The notes under the pieces were generated by a model. That model did not search any database. It was not told the origin of the DNA and was given only the letters and a program-made list of their open reading frames with translations. The position numbers were made by a program, and so were the translations under genes. This document shows positions 44,250 to 57,617 of a DNA stretch of 64,000 bases, in pieces. Within the stretch, counting starts at the first letter, position 1. The number at the start of each line of letters is the position of its first letter. This DNA is from Colletotrichum lupini (Eukaryota > Ascomycota > Sordariomycetes > Glomerellales > Glomerellaceae), in the NCBI RefSeq assembly GCF_023278565.1, contig NC_064679.1, positions 744,001-808,000 on the forward strand, written 5' to 3'.

Positions 44250-47200
44250 GGTTATATGAAACGTGGAAGAACCAGAATACGGGGACCTATCGAGTTCTTG
44301 TTTATCTGAAGAGTGTTATCCAGCCCGAATATACGTCTCGGGAGACTCGGGGCATCGTTCCTAAATGCGGCTTTCGGCGTCTCCAGCAAGCACGCATGAG
44401 ACGGGAGTCGAACCAGAGGAGAGCTTGGCCTTGAGATAAGTATGTTGAATCATCGTGCCTCGGACGGACTTGACAGCCCGGATCCAAGATTCGAATGCCC
44501 TTGGATATCCGCAAACCGTTGGTCAATGTCTATTTTCGACTAGGTTCTCATGTACGCGAGCCCTGCGAGTCTGTCATCTGCATCTTGGCAGAGAGCCCAG
44601 AAATACTACACATGCATGCAAAGCGTCTGATATTGATTCGACCCACGCGAGTATTCTTGAGTTGGGGTTACAATAGTCTCCGAACAAGGCAAAACGCTAT
44701 GAGCCTCGCAGCTCAATTCGGCATGAGCGACCACGATGGTGGGCGGGGTGAATCTAAGTCTGAATCATGAACCCTGGTGCCGGCAACGAGGTCCATTGGT
44801 TCGTCCGATGTCCGCTGGGTCGGGGTTTCAAGTTGACATGCCGTCTGGTGAGCCCGTGCAACCTTTCCGGCCATCTCTCTGGGTCACTGAGAAACGGGTG
44901 GGCAGATCATATTGCTTGATCAATATAAAGAAACTCAAATATCGTGGTGGTTTTTGGCGGTTTGCTGCAAGCAGCACTCTATCGACCTATCCACTCTGGC
45001 GCAAGCGGCCCTGCCTTTGCTTCATGCACCCGCACGAGTTGACAAACACCCCGCCCGCTATCACATTTCGGCTCCATGTGGCTAACCACGTGTAGAGCGC
45101 GTGCGATTCAAGTCCGCGCGCGGTGATGCCCTCACATGGGGTTGGTTGTGGAGCAATTGAGTTGAATCACGTCAAAGTCCCCACGCGATAGTCGCAAACG
45201 CGGGCCCGGACTCTGAAGAAGAAGCGATAAAGAATCAGGATATTGACGTAACCTGGAGGCGGGATATTGATTGAGCTATCCGCAGCCACACCCGCAAATA
45301 CGACAAGTCATATCTTCCTCCTCAAAGTTGAGCTTCCCAAAGGTCATGTGCGATGGTGCGACCTTGCGGAACCACGAGAACGAGGAGCTCGGGTCGGCGT
45401 GAATTGGCCCAGTTACGCTAACGCCACAGCCGCGCTTCTCTTACGAGGTGTTCCCTGAGTCAAGCGCCCGCCTCAAGCCACGCCAAGTGCTGCAGATTAC
45501 CTGGAGTATTCAAGGGGTTTTGGAACCAAGCTTTAGCTCATCATCGTAAGGTGTGATGCAACAGACGGATACCGTTGGTCGGCCTTCCGCGTACTCCGGA
45601 CTTTTTCGGCCGGGACCTCTACATACCATGCCGTGGCCACATGCTGCACACCGGTGTGACAACGGTTGCTTAGCGTGCTCCAAACCCATGGCAAAGACGT
45701 GCTGCCGCATGCCTATTTTGCACTTAAACTTTGAGGCAAGGGCTGCCCCCAGCTGCAGCTGTAGAAGCCGTTATCTCTCGTGCACTGGCTTGGGTTTTCC
45801 GATCCTGAGCAATTTAGCACTCAGCTTGCGCCTACCTCTAGGCTTGGCTTGCCTTACCTGGCGTTGTGATTGTGAGAGTTTACTAGCTCAGGCAAGTCAT
45901 TAACCTTAGCCAATCCGGGGTTGCACAATGTTTGGTCTTGGGAAATACTCGCTGTTTCTGGTAAAATGAAAACTAGCCCAGACGAAATAATAATCAGTTG
46001 ACTTATGAAGACAGGCTTCAGCCGAGGAATCAAGATACGCTTGCTACCGACGAGAAAGTAAACTTTCATCCAGCGCAATTGATTGATCAAATGAAAGACA
46101 TAGCGTTGCATAATAATCGTGAAAGGAGAGCCAAGCGAAAGCAGTCTTGGCACTGTGCCGCCATGCCGCAGCCCTCCCACGCCGATAGCGTAGCAACGGC
46201 ATTGAAAGCTGTAGGAAATGAAGATTTGACACTTGCGTAACCCTATCGGTCATATCCGCAATCTGACAGATGATGTGACAAGAAGGCAGGATAGCATTAT
46301 CTTCATACCCATGTTGTTAAAGTGCGTGCCTTTTCCGACATGACCTTGATTTGTTCAATCACCACTGCAATTGACCGGGCTTTTCCCCAGTGATGCACTC
46401 CCGTCATGCCGAATCCACTCTATGGACTTCTCCCGCCGGCGGGAAGCATCCAGGTCCTCAGTGTCAGACCAGGCGGTGAATCGAGCGTCCTGGAGGCGGG
46501 TTCGGAGGCGGGTTTCCAGGCGGGTTTCCAGGCGGGTTTCGAGTCATTAACTCCCGAGACTCCTCACGACTGCGTCTTTCCTGCACGTGGAACAGGTTCT
46601 CATTAGCCAAGACAATGAAGATTATTCGTGCGAGCTTAGCAGTGGAACCGCGATGTTGAGGTGCCTTGAATCAGTAGCAATTCACCGATTGCGACATTTG
46701 CTCATAAATTCACAGATTCCTTGCGCCAATGTCGATAGATATGTTCTGTATCACTCCTGATGTTGTTGACGATCTAATTCACTAGCTCCACCAACTAGTC
46801 ACGAGACATTCGTAGATAAGTAAGTAGACGGCCCAGAAGCGATCAGATGACTATGTATATGAGAGAGTGTCATCTTTTCTTACATCAAGTGAAGAAAAGA
46901 GGCATTAAGTGCATGGTGGTAAATTTCGAATGGACTCCGTTGGGACTGGAAGTGTCTCTTGGTCGTGACAATCTCGATGAACACAATAAGACTTTTCCAG
47001 TCTCACCGGTTGTTCCTCGCGAGAGCTGTGTCTCAACATAGGTGCGTGTACTGCACTGACCGGTCCCCCATCGATGCTAAGCCGGAATGAGGCTTGGCCT
47101 TGAGTCCTGAACCAGCCGAGTGAACAGATTATTTGCTACCGCCGTATAAAAACGGTAGTAGTGCACAGGATGTTAGCCCCAAAAAGGCTGCTGCATTTCT

Positions 47201-49389
47201 TCACGACAGAGATTAATACAGTCATATTCTGTCATTGGTGAAATACATCGAAGGCTAAAAGAACTTCATCTGGCGCTAGGCAGACAAAACTCAGCCAGGT
47301 ACAACTAGTATCAGGCCCGCTTCCAATCAGTACAACAGTTGAACCAGTGTAACTTCCGTTTCTGAGTCGTTCTGAAAGAATATCAAAGATCGGTCTTCAT
47401 GGAGCATTCATGTCTCGGAAATCGAAATCCAGACCTAGATACATTATATCAGATCTTACACTTCGGATTAGGGCGGATCAGACTCTGGCGAGCTGCCCTT
47501 CCAAAGAATTTCAGACTGCCTCTACGCACTAAGCATGTATACAGTTATCACGCCTCGAGCGGTGTGATGACGCACAAGGACCAAGCCTCGTCAGCGTGCT
47601 CGCCAGTGTCCATGAAGAAGTTCCAACTCCTAGTACGGCCATGCTCTGATGTGCAATAACCTCCCCACTTCTTTGGCTTGAAGACCTTATCAAGAGGCAT
47701 ATGTCGTCGAGTCTTGAACCATAAGGAAGATGGAATTCGAACTTGCTCGATCAGCTCACCGAGATAGCAAAGGACTGCTGTAACATGTTATGGTATGACA
47801 TTGCAGATCGCTCTTAGTGTTTTTAATTCAATGTATGTTGGCCAAAAGCAAAAGAGCCAAGAAGAACTGGGTAAAGACCAAAGTCGCAAAGTATTTATCA
47901 TTCATCAAACATAACATTATCTGCGTGACTTGACCCATGTCCTGCGATTACACCATCGTCGAAAGATGGGTACCGTAAACCAGGGTGCTATGGATGGTAG
48001 CTGCCTTAACTACGACCTGTGGGAGCATTTACGGTGTTATCACTAGTATCAAATATGTCTCACTATCTAAACAAGGCGCTGACACCGCCAATGTAGTTGA
48101 GTTCGGATGTCATGACATGAACGCGTCACAGGTGGTTATAGTCGCGAGATTGTATTGGAAAGAGTTCTCATCTTGTAGGATGAAAGGGCATTCGCATCTG
48201 GTATTGAATTTTGGCGCTGATGATATTCTTCAGACTGCCCTCAGCGAATCACTTTCGGAAGTGAACTGGAATCAGAGCAACGCCTGGGAACCTCGATATT
48301 GAGGAGGAAGAGAGCATGCATGTATGCCTTCCTCAATCTCCCTAAGTCCTAACAACCCACGCGCGTACATTCGAATCATGTCGTAAATGAGCGACTGAGA
48401 AAGACGAAACAAAGACTGGCATAATCTTATGAGGGCCAGCATGAATCTGATATTAGCATCTTTTCGTAAGGTAGAATGATGCAGGTAGTCTCGTGTATCA
48501 CAAGGTCAAAGACAATGTATTGCTGACAAGGATGCATCTTCCGGATTTGTGTGCCGATGAGCATCAGGGTGCCTTCCGTACCTTGATATGCGCGTCGACT
48601 AAAACACCTTGTTGCGGAATACGTGGTCTTACTGCTCATTTTCCCACGTGTCCTATTAGAAGCCTAATAGGGTCCCTTGAATCTCTCCCTTCTGCGGCCA
48701 GCCGAGGCATCAAGACCCTGTCCCTCTGCCCGAAATATTTCTTATTCATCACCATGCATTCCGACGTGCATCCGCCCATCAGCAATTGGCCCTTTTGACA
48801 GAGTGATGAGCACGCCTATCTTGTCTCGGCGGTAAGCGACGATTTGTCCGTTGGGCGTTCTCTTGTGTCGCAGGACAGAAAAACCAGACCAACGGTAACC
48901 AGATATAGGAAACGAGAACCCCGATGTCACCCCAGTCTCATCGCTTTTTTGGGAAGGTTGCAACAGATCTCGCGGGTGTTGATTCATTGGGACTCGGCCC
49001 GTAGCGGTCACAAGTGAAATCCTTCTCCCATCGGCCTTTAACCTTTGCGAGATGCATGCAGGCTTGCTGGTCCAGACCAATTGGCCAGATACCCGAGTGC
49101 GTGTCCAACCTCCTGTCTTACCTGCATGTTCCATTTCTGAATCCTTTCAGGGCTAGGTCCAGTCAGCCTGCGTGCTGCTTGCCCTGCTGGCGGTGGCAAT
49201 ATCACTAGGGCTTTGATAAGACGTGCTGACAGGGAGGTTCAAATCTTTGGTGAGGGTTCGAGATGGAGTTAAAAGCTTGAGTTCGGCAGTCGCATCCTCC
49301 CCCGCAAAGCCAAGTCGTCTGCCCCAGAAGTTCGTCTGATCTGGTTTTCCCGGTTTTCTGTCCTGCTCTCGAGCTACTCAATTGTCAAA
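44250..49389. other. 5.1-kb gene-poor stretch
   Basis: Normal base composition, not RIPped. Short open frames (up to 130 codons) on both strands show no known domain, signal peptide or coherent splicing. It includes the receptor promoter at the left and the MFS promoter at the right, plus one 12-bp minisatellite. Long non-coding RNA or a fast-evolving small gene cannot be excluded. Confidence 0.5.
46494..46541. repeat. 12-bp minisatellite, four copies
   Basis: AGGCGGGTTTCC units at 46494, 46506, 46518 and 46530; the first and last differ at their ends. Confidence 0.85.
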
Positions 49390-51197
49390 ATGGAGTCCGA
49401 CAGCGCCCAAGTATCAGAAAAACACGCTCGCACCGAATCAATCGAAGTTGGCGAGTCGCAGCCCTTCGACCAACATGCGACTAAGAAGCTCTTGAGGAAG
49501 CTAGACTGGCACATCATTCCCTTCATGAGTCTGATCTACCTGTGAGTCGTCGCACAGACATAGCGCCAATGCCACCACAGCATCCGGCCATGCGACACTG
49601 GTAATTACTAACCTGGATCAAGACTCTGCTTCCTTGACAGGACGAACATTGGAAATGCTAGGTTGGACCATTTGGAGCAGGACCTCAAATTGAAGGGCAT
49701 TCAGTACAATGACTGCCTTGCCATTCTCTTCCCGTTCTACATCGCGGCCGAGATCCCGAGCAACATGATGATGAAGCGCCTTCGGCCGTCGATCTGGCTG
49801 ACATTCATCATGGTCTGCTGGTCTGCGTCGATGATCGGGCAAGGATTCGTGAAGGACTACTCAGGGCTCATGGCGACTCGCGTATTTCTCGGGATCTTTG
49901 AGGGTGGCCTGTTTCCCGGCGTCAACTACTACATCACGCAATGGTGAGGCCTCTCCTCTGATGCTCCGATGAACACGTCCTTGGCGTGGACGAGGCTCTA
50001 AAAAATGGTTGCATAGGTACTGCCGAAACGAATGTGGCTTCAGAATGGCTCTCTTCTTCTCAGCAGCGACTCTCGCCGGTGCGTTCGGTGGTATCCTTGC
50101 GCGAGGAATTGCCGAGATGCACGGAGTAGGCGGCCTCTCGGCCTGGGCATGGATCTTCATCCTCGAGGGTCTTCTGAGTATCTTGGTGTCCTTCACTGCG
50201 TACTGGGCAATCTACGACTATCCTGCCACGTACGTTGAAAATTCAGACAACGATGGATGTGGAGTATGAGCTGACAGTCATCACTAATAGAGCACAATTC
50301 CTTTCGGAGAAGGAGCGATCAGAAGTCCAACGCCGACTGCAAGTAGACTCAGGCCACCTATCTAACGAGTTCAACATCAAGTATGTCTGGCAGGCCATCA
50401 AGGATTGGAAGATCTACATCCACATGCTCATCTGCATGGCGGGCTTCTGCCCCATCTACTCGATTGCCCTTTTCCTACCAACCATTATCAAGAACATGGG
50501 CTACACCTCCAACACCGCTCAACTGATGTCGGTGCCGCCGTATTGCTTCGCTTGTATCTTCACGATCGCCGCCAGTTGGTATGCGGATCGCGTGAGACAG
50601 CGTGGTATTTTCCTGATGGGCTTCCAGCTGGTGGGAATCCTGGGCTTCGGTCTCTTGGTCGGTACCAGCAAATCCTCTGCGCAGTATGCCGGCACCATTT
50701 TTGCCGCCATCGGTAAGCTTCTACACCCGTCGTCCTGATGGGGCACAAATCTACCTACATGCTAATCTATCATGACTAAGGCATCTATCCTCAAATCCCA
50801 CTTGGTCTCGCCTGGAACAGTAGCAACATCGGCGGAAGTTTGAAGCGGGGAACCGGTATTGCGATGCAAGTCATGGGTGGTAATTGCGGCGGCATCATTG
50901 CGTCTTACGTCTACCTTAGCCGGGATGGACCTCGCTACACTACCGGCCACAGCATTCTCATTGGCTTTGTGAGGTAAGAGAGAACCATAATGATACTTTG
51001 GCCAGTGATGACGCGTGCTGACTTTGCCTAGCATGGCCTTCTTCTTGACGTTGTTCATGACCACATGGTGCAGAAGGGAGAACGCCCGCAGAGACCAAGT
51101 TGCTAGTGATGCCGGAGCGCAGGAGTTGACTGCAGAGCAAAAGGAGCTGGAAGCTGAGCTCGCAGATAATGTGCCGTGGTTTAGATACACGATCTGA
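49390..51197 (+). CDS. MFS transporter, anion:cation symporter (allantoate/nicotinate) family
   Basis: Six exons: 49390-49541, 49623-49943, 50017-50229, 50291-50712, 50781-50973, 51032-51197. The introns are 58-81 nt with GT...AG ends and join 488 residues. Diagnostic blocks are in order: LLCFLDRTNIGNA at helix 1, DLKLKGIQYNDCLAILFPFYIAAEIPSN split over helix 2 (residue pattern of the Dal5/Tna1 family), RVFLGIFEGGLFPG at helices 4-5, PATAQFLSEKER in the central loop, and GLAWNSSNIGG in the C-half. Twelve helices are expected. The family imports small organic anions such as allantoate, nicotinate, pantothenate or biotin with protons; the substrate here cannot be named. Both tails are hydrophilic and face the cytosol. 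Confidence 0.93.
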
Positions 51198-54100
51198 GAA
51201 GTGTGGTCTGGATGATCGCCTCTCTCTCTCAAAGGGCTAAGGCTATAGGGATCAAATAGAGGGGCAAATCCATCCACGCAGGTTGTTCGACGCCTTGTCT
51301 GACGGTATTTTGCCCCGAAATCAGATCGTCCGGTGATCCCCTTAGACCCATTGTATAGGCCAGGAACGGTGCTGTGTAGAGGGACCATGCACTCAGCGAC
51401 TGGCAAATAGAGTAGGCTCCACTGAAGTCTCGGCCACGATCCGGGCTCTGGTCATTGGAACCTTTTTGTAACAAACTCAGTCGGATCGCAACCCTAAAGT
51501 CGGGAAGATCTAATCGCTACCGTCGCTATTATAGCTCTTCTTATTGACACAGGTTCTCGGCAATGACATCTGACACCTCCATTTTGGGTCCGAACAAGTG
51601 AGAGCCGCTACGTCCCATGTTTGTGTGAGATTCGATGCGGCAGTACATTGTAGACGCCAGCAGGCGACGTGGCCGATGAAGGGGCCTTTCAGAAACCTGG
51701 GCGCCGCGGCGGGTGGTGGGCGGGATCAAAGTAAGCTTTTGACGCTTCGTCGATCCCGGAGGAGTCCTTGCGCGGGACGAATCGTTCCATCGCGCTTAAT
51801 CTGGGGCCTAAACGACGTTGAAGGAACATGGAACCCAGGATGGCGGTTTCAGAACAAGGGAGTGTTTCCGCGAGAATGTTGGTGGTTTGAACTGACTGAC
51901 ATTGTCATGAGAGACTTGGAAACTCCAACCGGTCGAGAGCGAGCGAGCAGAAGAATTGAGAATGATCCAAACATGTTTGGTCGTTAGACAGCACGATATC
52001 GAACCTTTGCAATCATCAGATTGTATCCGTCATACCCGGTGTACGAGAATCTCCGGGTAGCTCAGCCACTTCATCGCCTAAGAATGACAGAACCGACCGG
52101 TCTCGAACGTCATACGACAACGAACACGACGAATGCGACGAACACGACATGACCAAAGACGTCAGTTTCCGAAGCCAAGCCACAAGACTACAAAGCCGGA
52201 AATATGCATGGACTTTAGAGTATGGCTAGGAGTAGAGATTTTCGATCTCTGTAAGATAAAAACCCGCGAGTCCGTGGGGCTATGTTGGTTGCGCGATCAA
52301 ATGGATACAGGTGAAGAATGATAGGTACCAGGGCACAGAAGATCATTGTTCTTCTAGAAGACCTTTTCAGGGTTCGCTCGGTTTCGGTTTCATCGATACT
52401 CTCCGGCCCCGTGGCTAGTGGGCTCGCGCCACGAAAAATGCTTAGCTAGCCTAGCGCCCCACGATGGTAGATGAGCTGATTTCCTTTGAGCGCACGTCCT
52501 TGCCGGTAGAATGGGACATTGGGCCGTTTTATGCCCTCGATGGACCTCGTTTGGGATATAACTCGGCGAGGTGGAATGCAGCCTTACAGATAGTAGTCTG
52601 TAACGCCCCCGGAAAGGTTGTGGCTATCCGTAGCAACAGGTAAGCTACGAGGGGGAAAGGGGAGGGATGGCAAGTGTGCCTTGCTGCCGGGCTGACAGCC
52701 GTCAAGAAAGATTTGGATTGATGGACACAGGGGACCGGGTAGTAGCGGGAGCTTAGGGTTCATGGAGGTAAAGGGGCATAGCAAGGCCCCGTCCTGCCCG
52801 TTAACCCCGGAAGCCTAACACAAATCTCGTCGCCGGGATCACGGCGTGATGGCGTGGGCACTGGCCAAGACGGGAGGATAATTTTGGGAGGAACCTTGGT
52901 AGGAACCTTGGTAGGAACCTTGGTAGGAACCTTGGTGACAGAATGCTATGCTGCCACACTGACTTATCTCATCTGCGTGGACGTTGAGTGGTTGAGCGGC
53001 GTAGAGGATCCTAGCCATACACGTATTGCCTGTGGTGCGTTGCCCACCCAATACATGTATTTGGGTATGCCACTCCACGCAACGCATGTCGACGTTTAAT
53101 GGAGGCTTGGTGGAGGAATTGACGTCTTGATGCCGTGGCTCTTGGCCACATGAGTGATATTCAGGTGTGCATGTCTACAGATACCTCCTAGTTGGCGGTA
53201 GTCCCCTACTAGTGCTTCCAACGGGCAGGATCAGGAGCCCCCAACCCGACGTGGATCGTCATTTAGCGAACATGGATCTAGAGAGAGGTGTTGAATCTTT
53301 ATTAGAGTGCTGCCCCTCTCGTGGCACCCCTGAGCCTAAGCCGGAGCCTGAGCCACCACCACCATTGCCACCACATAGGAAGAGTCCTTCGGTCTGATGA
53401 TAGCTTAGACGAAACGTAACCGTACACACCGACACACACCACTCTTGCTTCTTTACAATCCTGCCCATCCCCTCCCTTCAATCTCTACACTCGAGAGTCA
53501 ACAACAGGGCTAGGCTCCAATAGGAACGGGCAGCATACGGCCTTGTTCGTTTCACTTTCTCCACGCACACGCCATTCCAGATCCGTACGAGCCGCTATGT
53601 TATTGTGTTTCTGACGCACGCACCCGTGCTTCGGCTTGACTCGTAAGCAAGGCGCAGTTTGGAGCCAGCTTTTCTTCAATACCCGCCCCGGCGCTGCCCA
53701 GTACGGGACGGGGCAGACTCACTCCCAGTCACTCCGAGAATCCCAAGAACCATCTTCCCCGTCTAGGTCACTGGTCACTGCTTCGCTCGCGTCTCCCTTC
53801 ACGATATAACTCGAGTGGCTTGCTCCGCGCTTCGATCTTGGGCGAATGTCCAAGACCGGCCCCATTCGGATTTGAACTCAACCACGGCTTCGTCGCGCCA
53901 GCAGAAGCTTCCTCCCCGACAACAGACAGGACTGGACCATAGATACATCACATCACCACAACTCGCACTCACCTTAGTAACCTAACTTTACCTTACACTA
54001 CATCCATCACTTATTCACGCTACCGTCGACACGCGAAGCCATTACCTCAGCCGTTCCGCTGCAGAAAATACCACAGACCATCTCCGGCCCCGGCGCTCAT

Positions 54101-54615
54101 CTCCCCGACTTGCCTCTCCTCTTTCAGTCCCAACCTATTCACCATTTACCATTCACCAACCGACCATCCATCCATCCTCTCAACCCCACATATTCGCTTT
54201 CGGTCTCCTCGACCTGCTTGTCGAGACCTCCAACGACACGCCAAACGATCGTTGTCTACGGTACCTTTAGCGGACCGCGCCGCTCTTGAAGTGAAGAAGA
54301 GCCACATCTTGCTGACATCTCGTCACCGGTACTCAACCGATTCGTCAGATTGCCGCCTCCTTCCCCTGTTCATCGCTCTCATCGGATTTCTGTAGCAAGG
54401 GGGTTTGAGGTCTAGGTGTCCCCCCAAATCGTGAGGGTTCTCTTCTGGCAGCCCAAAGGCACATCGCTCGCCTGTCTGGGGTCCAGCCTGCCCACTCTTC
54501 ATCGGACGCGAGGTTGGGGAAGTTACGGCAGTGTTGTCCCTTTGCGCCAATCTAGGATAAGAGCCAAGGTCTAAGAAGGAATAACGAAAGGGTTGCTTAT
54601 TCTGCTTGCTGCAAG
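51198..54615. other. 3.4-kb intergenic region with long CT-rich leader
   Basis: No gene recognised. About 53690-54300 is pyrimidine-rich with many CCATC/CACC tracts, as often seen in promoters and 5' leaders of filamentous fungi, and leads into the Zn2Cys6 gene. A 12-bp minisatellite lies at 52889-52936. Confidence 0.5.
52889..52936. repeat. 12-bp minisatellite, four exact copies
   Basis: AGGAACCTTGGT repeated four times without change (52889, 52901, 52913, 52925). In a 12-bp unit any open frame is preserved, but no gene is recognised around it. Confidence 0.95.
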
Positions 54616-56111
54616 ATGCCGCGCCTAGGGTACAAAAAGTCTCGCGGTGGCTGTGCAAGGTGTAAACAGCGTCGCGTAAAAGTACTTACCACCTTTCATC
54701 CATTCGCATACACATGCACACTCGTCAACACCTCTACCACTCACAAACCATCTTGTATATGCGGCCCGGCTGACACTTCTTAACCCAGTGCGATGAGAAC
54801 AAGCCGTGTGGCGCCTGTATCAGGCACAACACCCAGTGCAGTCTTCTTGAGGGCTCAGTGGACGGAGGCTCCGGTGACAACATGAGCTGGGAGCCGACAT
54901 CCAATTCCAACGCAGCGGGACTTTCAAGAGTGCCGAGTTTCCAGCGAAGGAGCTCATCGCGAAAGGGGTCCAGCGGCAGCCGCAAGACGCAAACGCCATC
55001 AATCAGTCCGATAGACCACTCATTGACGCCGCCTAGTCTGCTCGAGGCCACCCTCAACCTACCAGCAGACTTCGTCAGCGACCGGGGCTCATCCATCGGA
55101 AATAGGAGGTCATCTATCGCCGCCTCGAGCCCTGACCCCTTTCCTTATTTTGTCAAGTTCTCAACCGAGCCCGTGGAACCGGTTCATTTGAGCAAGTGGA
55201 TTACAGATCTCGAGCTGATGCACCACTACTCCACGGCCACTAGTCTCACGCTGCCCAGGTCATCAGACGTGAGCAGCATCTGGCAGTTGGAGGTACCGAA
55301 GCTTGGTCTGACGTACATGTTCCTGATGCACGAAATCCTCGCCATTGGTGCTTTACATCTGGGTTATCTGCACCCGGAGCAGCGCGAGTCTTATGCCTTG
55401 CATGCCTCACAACATCAAAGCGATGCGATAGCGGGCATGAGAGAGTCACTCATGAACATCACGACCGAAAACTGCCACGCTCTGTTCGCGGCGTCGTCAT
55501 TACTGCTGCTCAACGCATACTCCACTTTCCCATATCAAAGGGGAGCGCCCCATTCACAAGAGGCACCGACAGTCGACGACGTCCTCGACGTGTTCTTACT
55601 AGTGAGAGGAATGAGTCATATCCTATCGTCATCCCAGCCCTCTATCCAGAGTGGGCCATTGAGAAACTTCTTCACAGAGGTGGTCACTCCTGCGTCTACA
55701 CCGTTGCTAGAGGCAGTCACACAGCACCTCGAGAACCTCCAAATAAGCTTAAAGGCATCCAGCGCCGACGAACCGACCAAAGCCATCGTCAGCAAAGAGA
55801 TTGACGTGTTTTTCGGGTGGATCATGCACGCCGTCGAGACAACGGCGTTTCCAGAGCTGCGAGTGGCCTTGACATGGCCCATTAACCTCACGGAGGAGTA
55901 TCTGCAGCTGCTGCGGAACCGCGATCCGGCGGCTTTAACTCTGCTAGCTTACTATTCAGTCGTCGTTCGCTCGACCGAAGCTACAACGTGGTTCATGCAG
56001 GGATGGGGCATCAACTCGGCGCGAGCGATAGTATCAGACTTGGATCCAGAGTGGAAAGAGTTGGTCAAATGGCCTTTGGCATTCATAAGCGATAGAAGTA
56101 TACAACTTTAG
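54616..56111 (+). CDS. Zn2Cys6 transcription factor (sterol-uptake-control-like family)
   Basis: Exon 1 54616-54681, exon 2 54789-56111, 462 residues. The 107-nt intron (GTACTT...CCCAG) interrupts the zinc cluster after QRRVK. Joined motif: Cys13-x2-Cys16-x6-Cys23-x5-Cys29-x2-Cys32-x6-Cys39. The cluster lies at the extreme N-terminus, as in Upc2-like proteins. The body shows the family blocks ITDLELMHHYSTATSLTL and HEILAIGALHLGYLHP, with TWFMQGWGIN near the end. Reading exon 2 alone would miss the DNA-binding domain. It converges on the dienelactone hydrolase gene and may control it or the nearby carrier (inference). Confidence 0.92.
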
Positions 56112-57617
56112 TTGTTATCTAAATAAATCAAAGAACAAAACATTTAGACTACCATATTCCGCTCATGCCCTGATTTGCCTCGTCGGAGATCACACTAGCT
56201 CTGCAGATTTGAGAGCAGAGTCCAGACAGTCAGGGCTACCGCGGGTCCTACGAGCCGTGTACGATGATCCAGTGCTATTCTACGACTTGGCGGTGTCGCC
56301 AGATTCCGCCGCCAAGTAACAGCTGTTCCGTTGTTCAACGTCTACCCGATTACCCGTTCGTCTACATCTTTTAGGCTCGAAAGTCTAACGAGCCGATTAC
56401 CAAAGGCCTAAAGATTTCGGCCGAGCGGCAGCAGAGCGCATTGCGGGCTACAGTGGCCCGGAGATGTCTTGGCGACTAGAGCTCGTTCGACCTACCTACT
56501 TGGGATAGAACTCATTAGCATTGAAGGTAAGGCATATTCAACTACTTCGTACAGAAGCTACTAGGAACACAAATGAGCTGTAGAGTCAGAGTGTGAGCGA
56601 TTTGAAACGATCAAAACAGGAACAGACGGGTTGTACCTCAAACCCCGAAACCGAAACCGAGGTAGGTGGGTGCGCCTGGTTTGGTGCTACGACTAGTGGG
56701 GGTGTTGCGAATGTGCGATCGTCCTGGAAGCTTAAGTGATCCGACCTAGGGGTAATACTTAGCGGAAAGTGAGAATTGTAAGGCTGATTATGACTCTGCC
56801 GCCAGATCTAAACACTGCTTGACGCGCTGCATAAGGCTTGTCACTACCTTTGTAGCCCGTTGTCCCCGGGAGAATTTGTCGGCAGGCTGCAGCTAGGGGT
56901 CCCCGATGACATTGGATCCTAGCTTTTCGCTCGAAAAGAAGCCACATGATGACCATGACGTCTGAAGGGATAAAAAGCTTAATGATGCTAACTGACGCCG
57001 CGGACGGCAATAGTCGGATGAGGATGGGGTCTAGACGCGTCTAACGCGTGGGACTACAACTATGGGTTGCGAGGTGCATCGTCTCTGACTGGCCAAGTTA
57101 ACAAGTCTTAGCTTCTCCGGTTCTGCGGTCATGCCGATGAATCTTGACGATGGCAAACTTGCCAAGTTGTTCTCGGAACTTCCGTGCCTATTCATACATC
57201 TCCTTGGGCAGAAAAGTTCTACGAGTCCTGCTGCTTACAGCGATGGCGGCCATGTTGCTGATGAGCTGTTTGCTCTCGCATTCAATAACGTTTCCTGGCA
57301 AGGCTCTCGACGTATCTCCCTGGAGCGGATTCGAATTAGCCCTCTATCAAGTAACCTCATTATCGCCGCTAACATGTCAATTTTACCTCCTGATACAGGT
57401 ACAGACGATGAGACGAACGATTAACCTCATAGTACGATTCGCGAATATTCCAGACGAACAGACGAAAACGGATACACATCTCTCTATCCAAACAACATTG
57501 ACAAAGCCTTCGAAGCGCGGGTGACTGTTGGACTTCAATGGTTGAAAGCAATCAGTACAGTCGAGATCATATTTGGACAGCAAACTTTTCGAATATGTAC
57601 AAGAATTGTAGGCTCGA
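56112..57617. other. Intergenic between convergent genes, no gene recognised
   Basis: Holds the 3' ends of the regulator and the dienelactone hydrolase. Overlapping frames at 57131-57524 are not supported by any motif. Confidence 0.5.

Noticed and set aside
45070..45145. GATTCAAGTC between CCATGTG and CACATGG, tRNA-like
   Set aside because: No A box and the spacing from the T loop to the putative acceptor is wrong; probably a chance hairpin.
46494..46541. Short regular repeats as a CRISPR array
   Set aside because: Directly abutting 12-bp units without spacers in a eukaryotic genome; a minisatellite.
50762..51406. 214-codon minus-strand frame over the MFS gene
   Set aside because: It covers the supported exons 5 and 6 of the transporter on the other strand and has no motif of its own.
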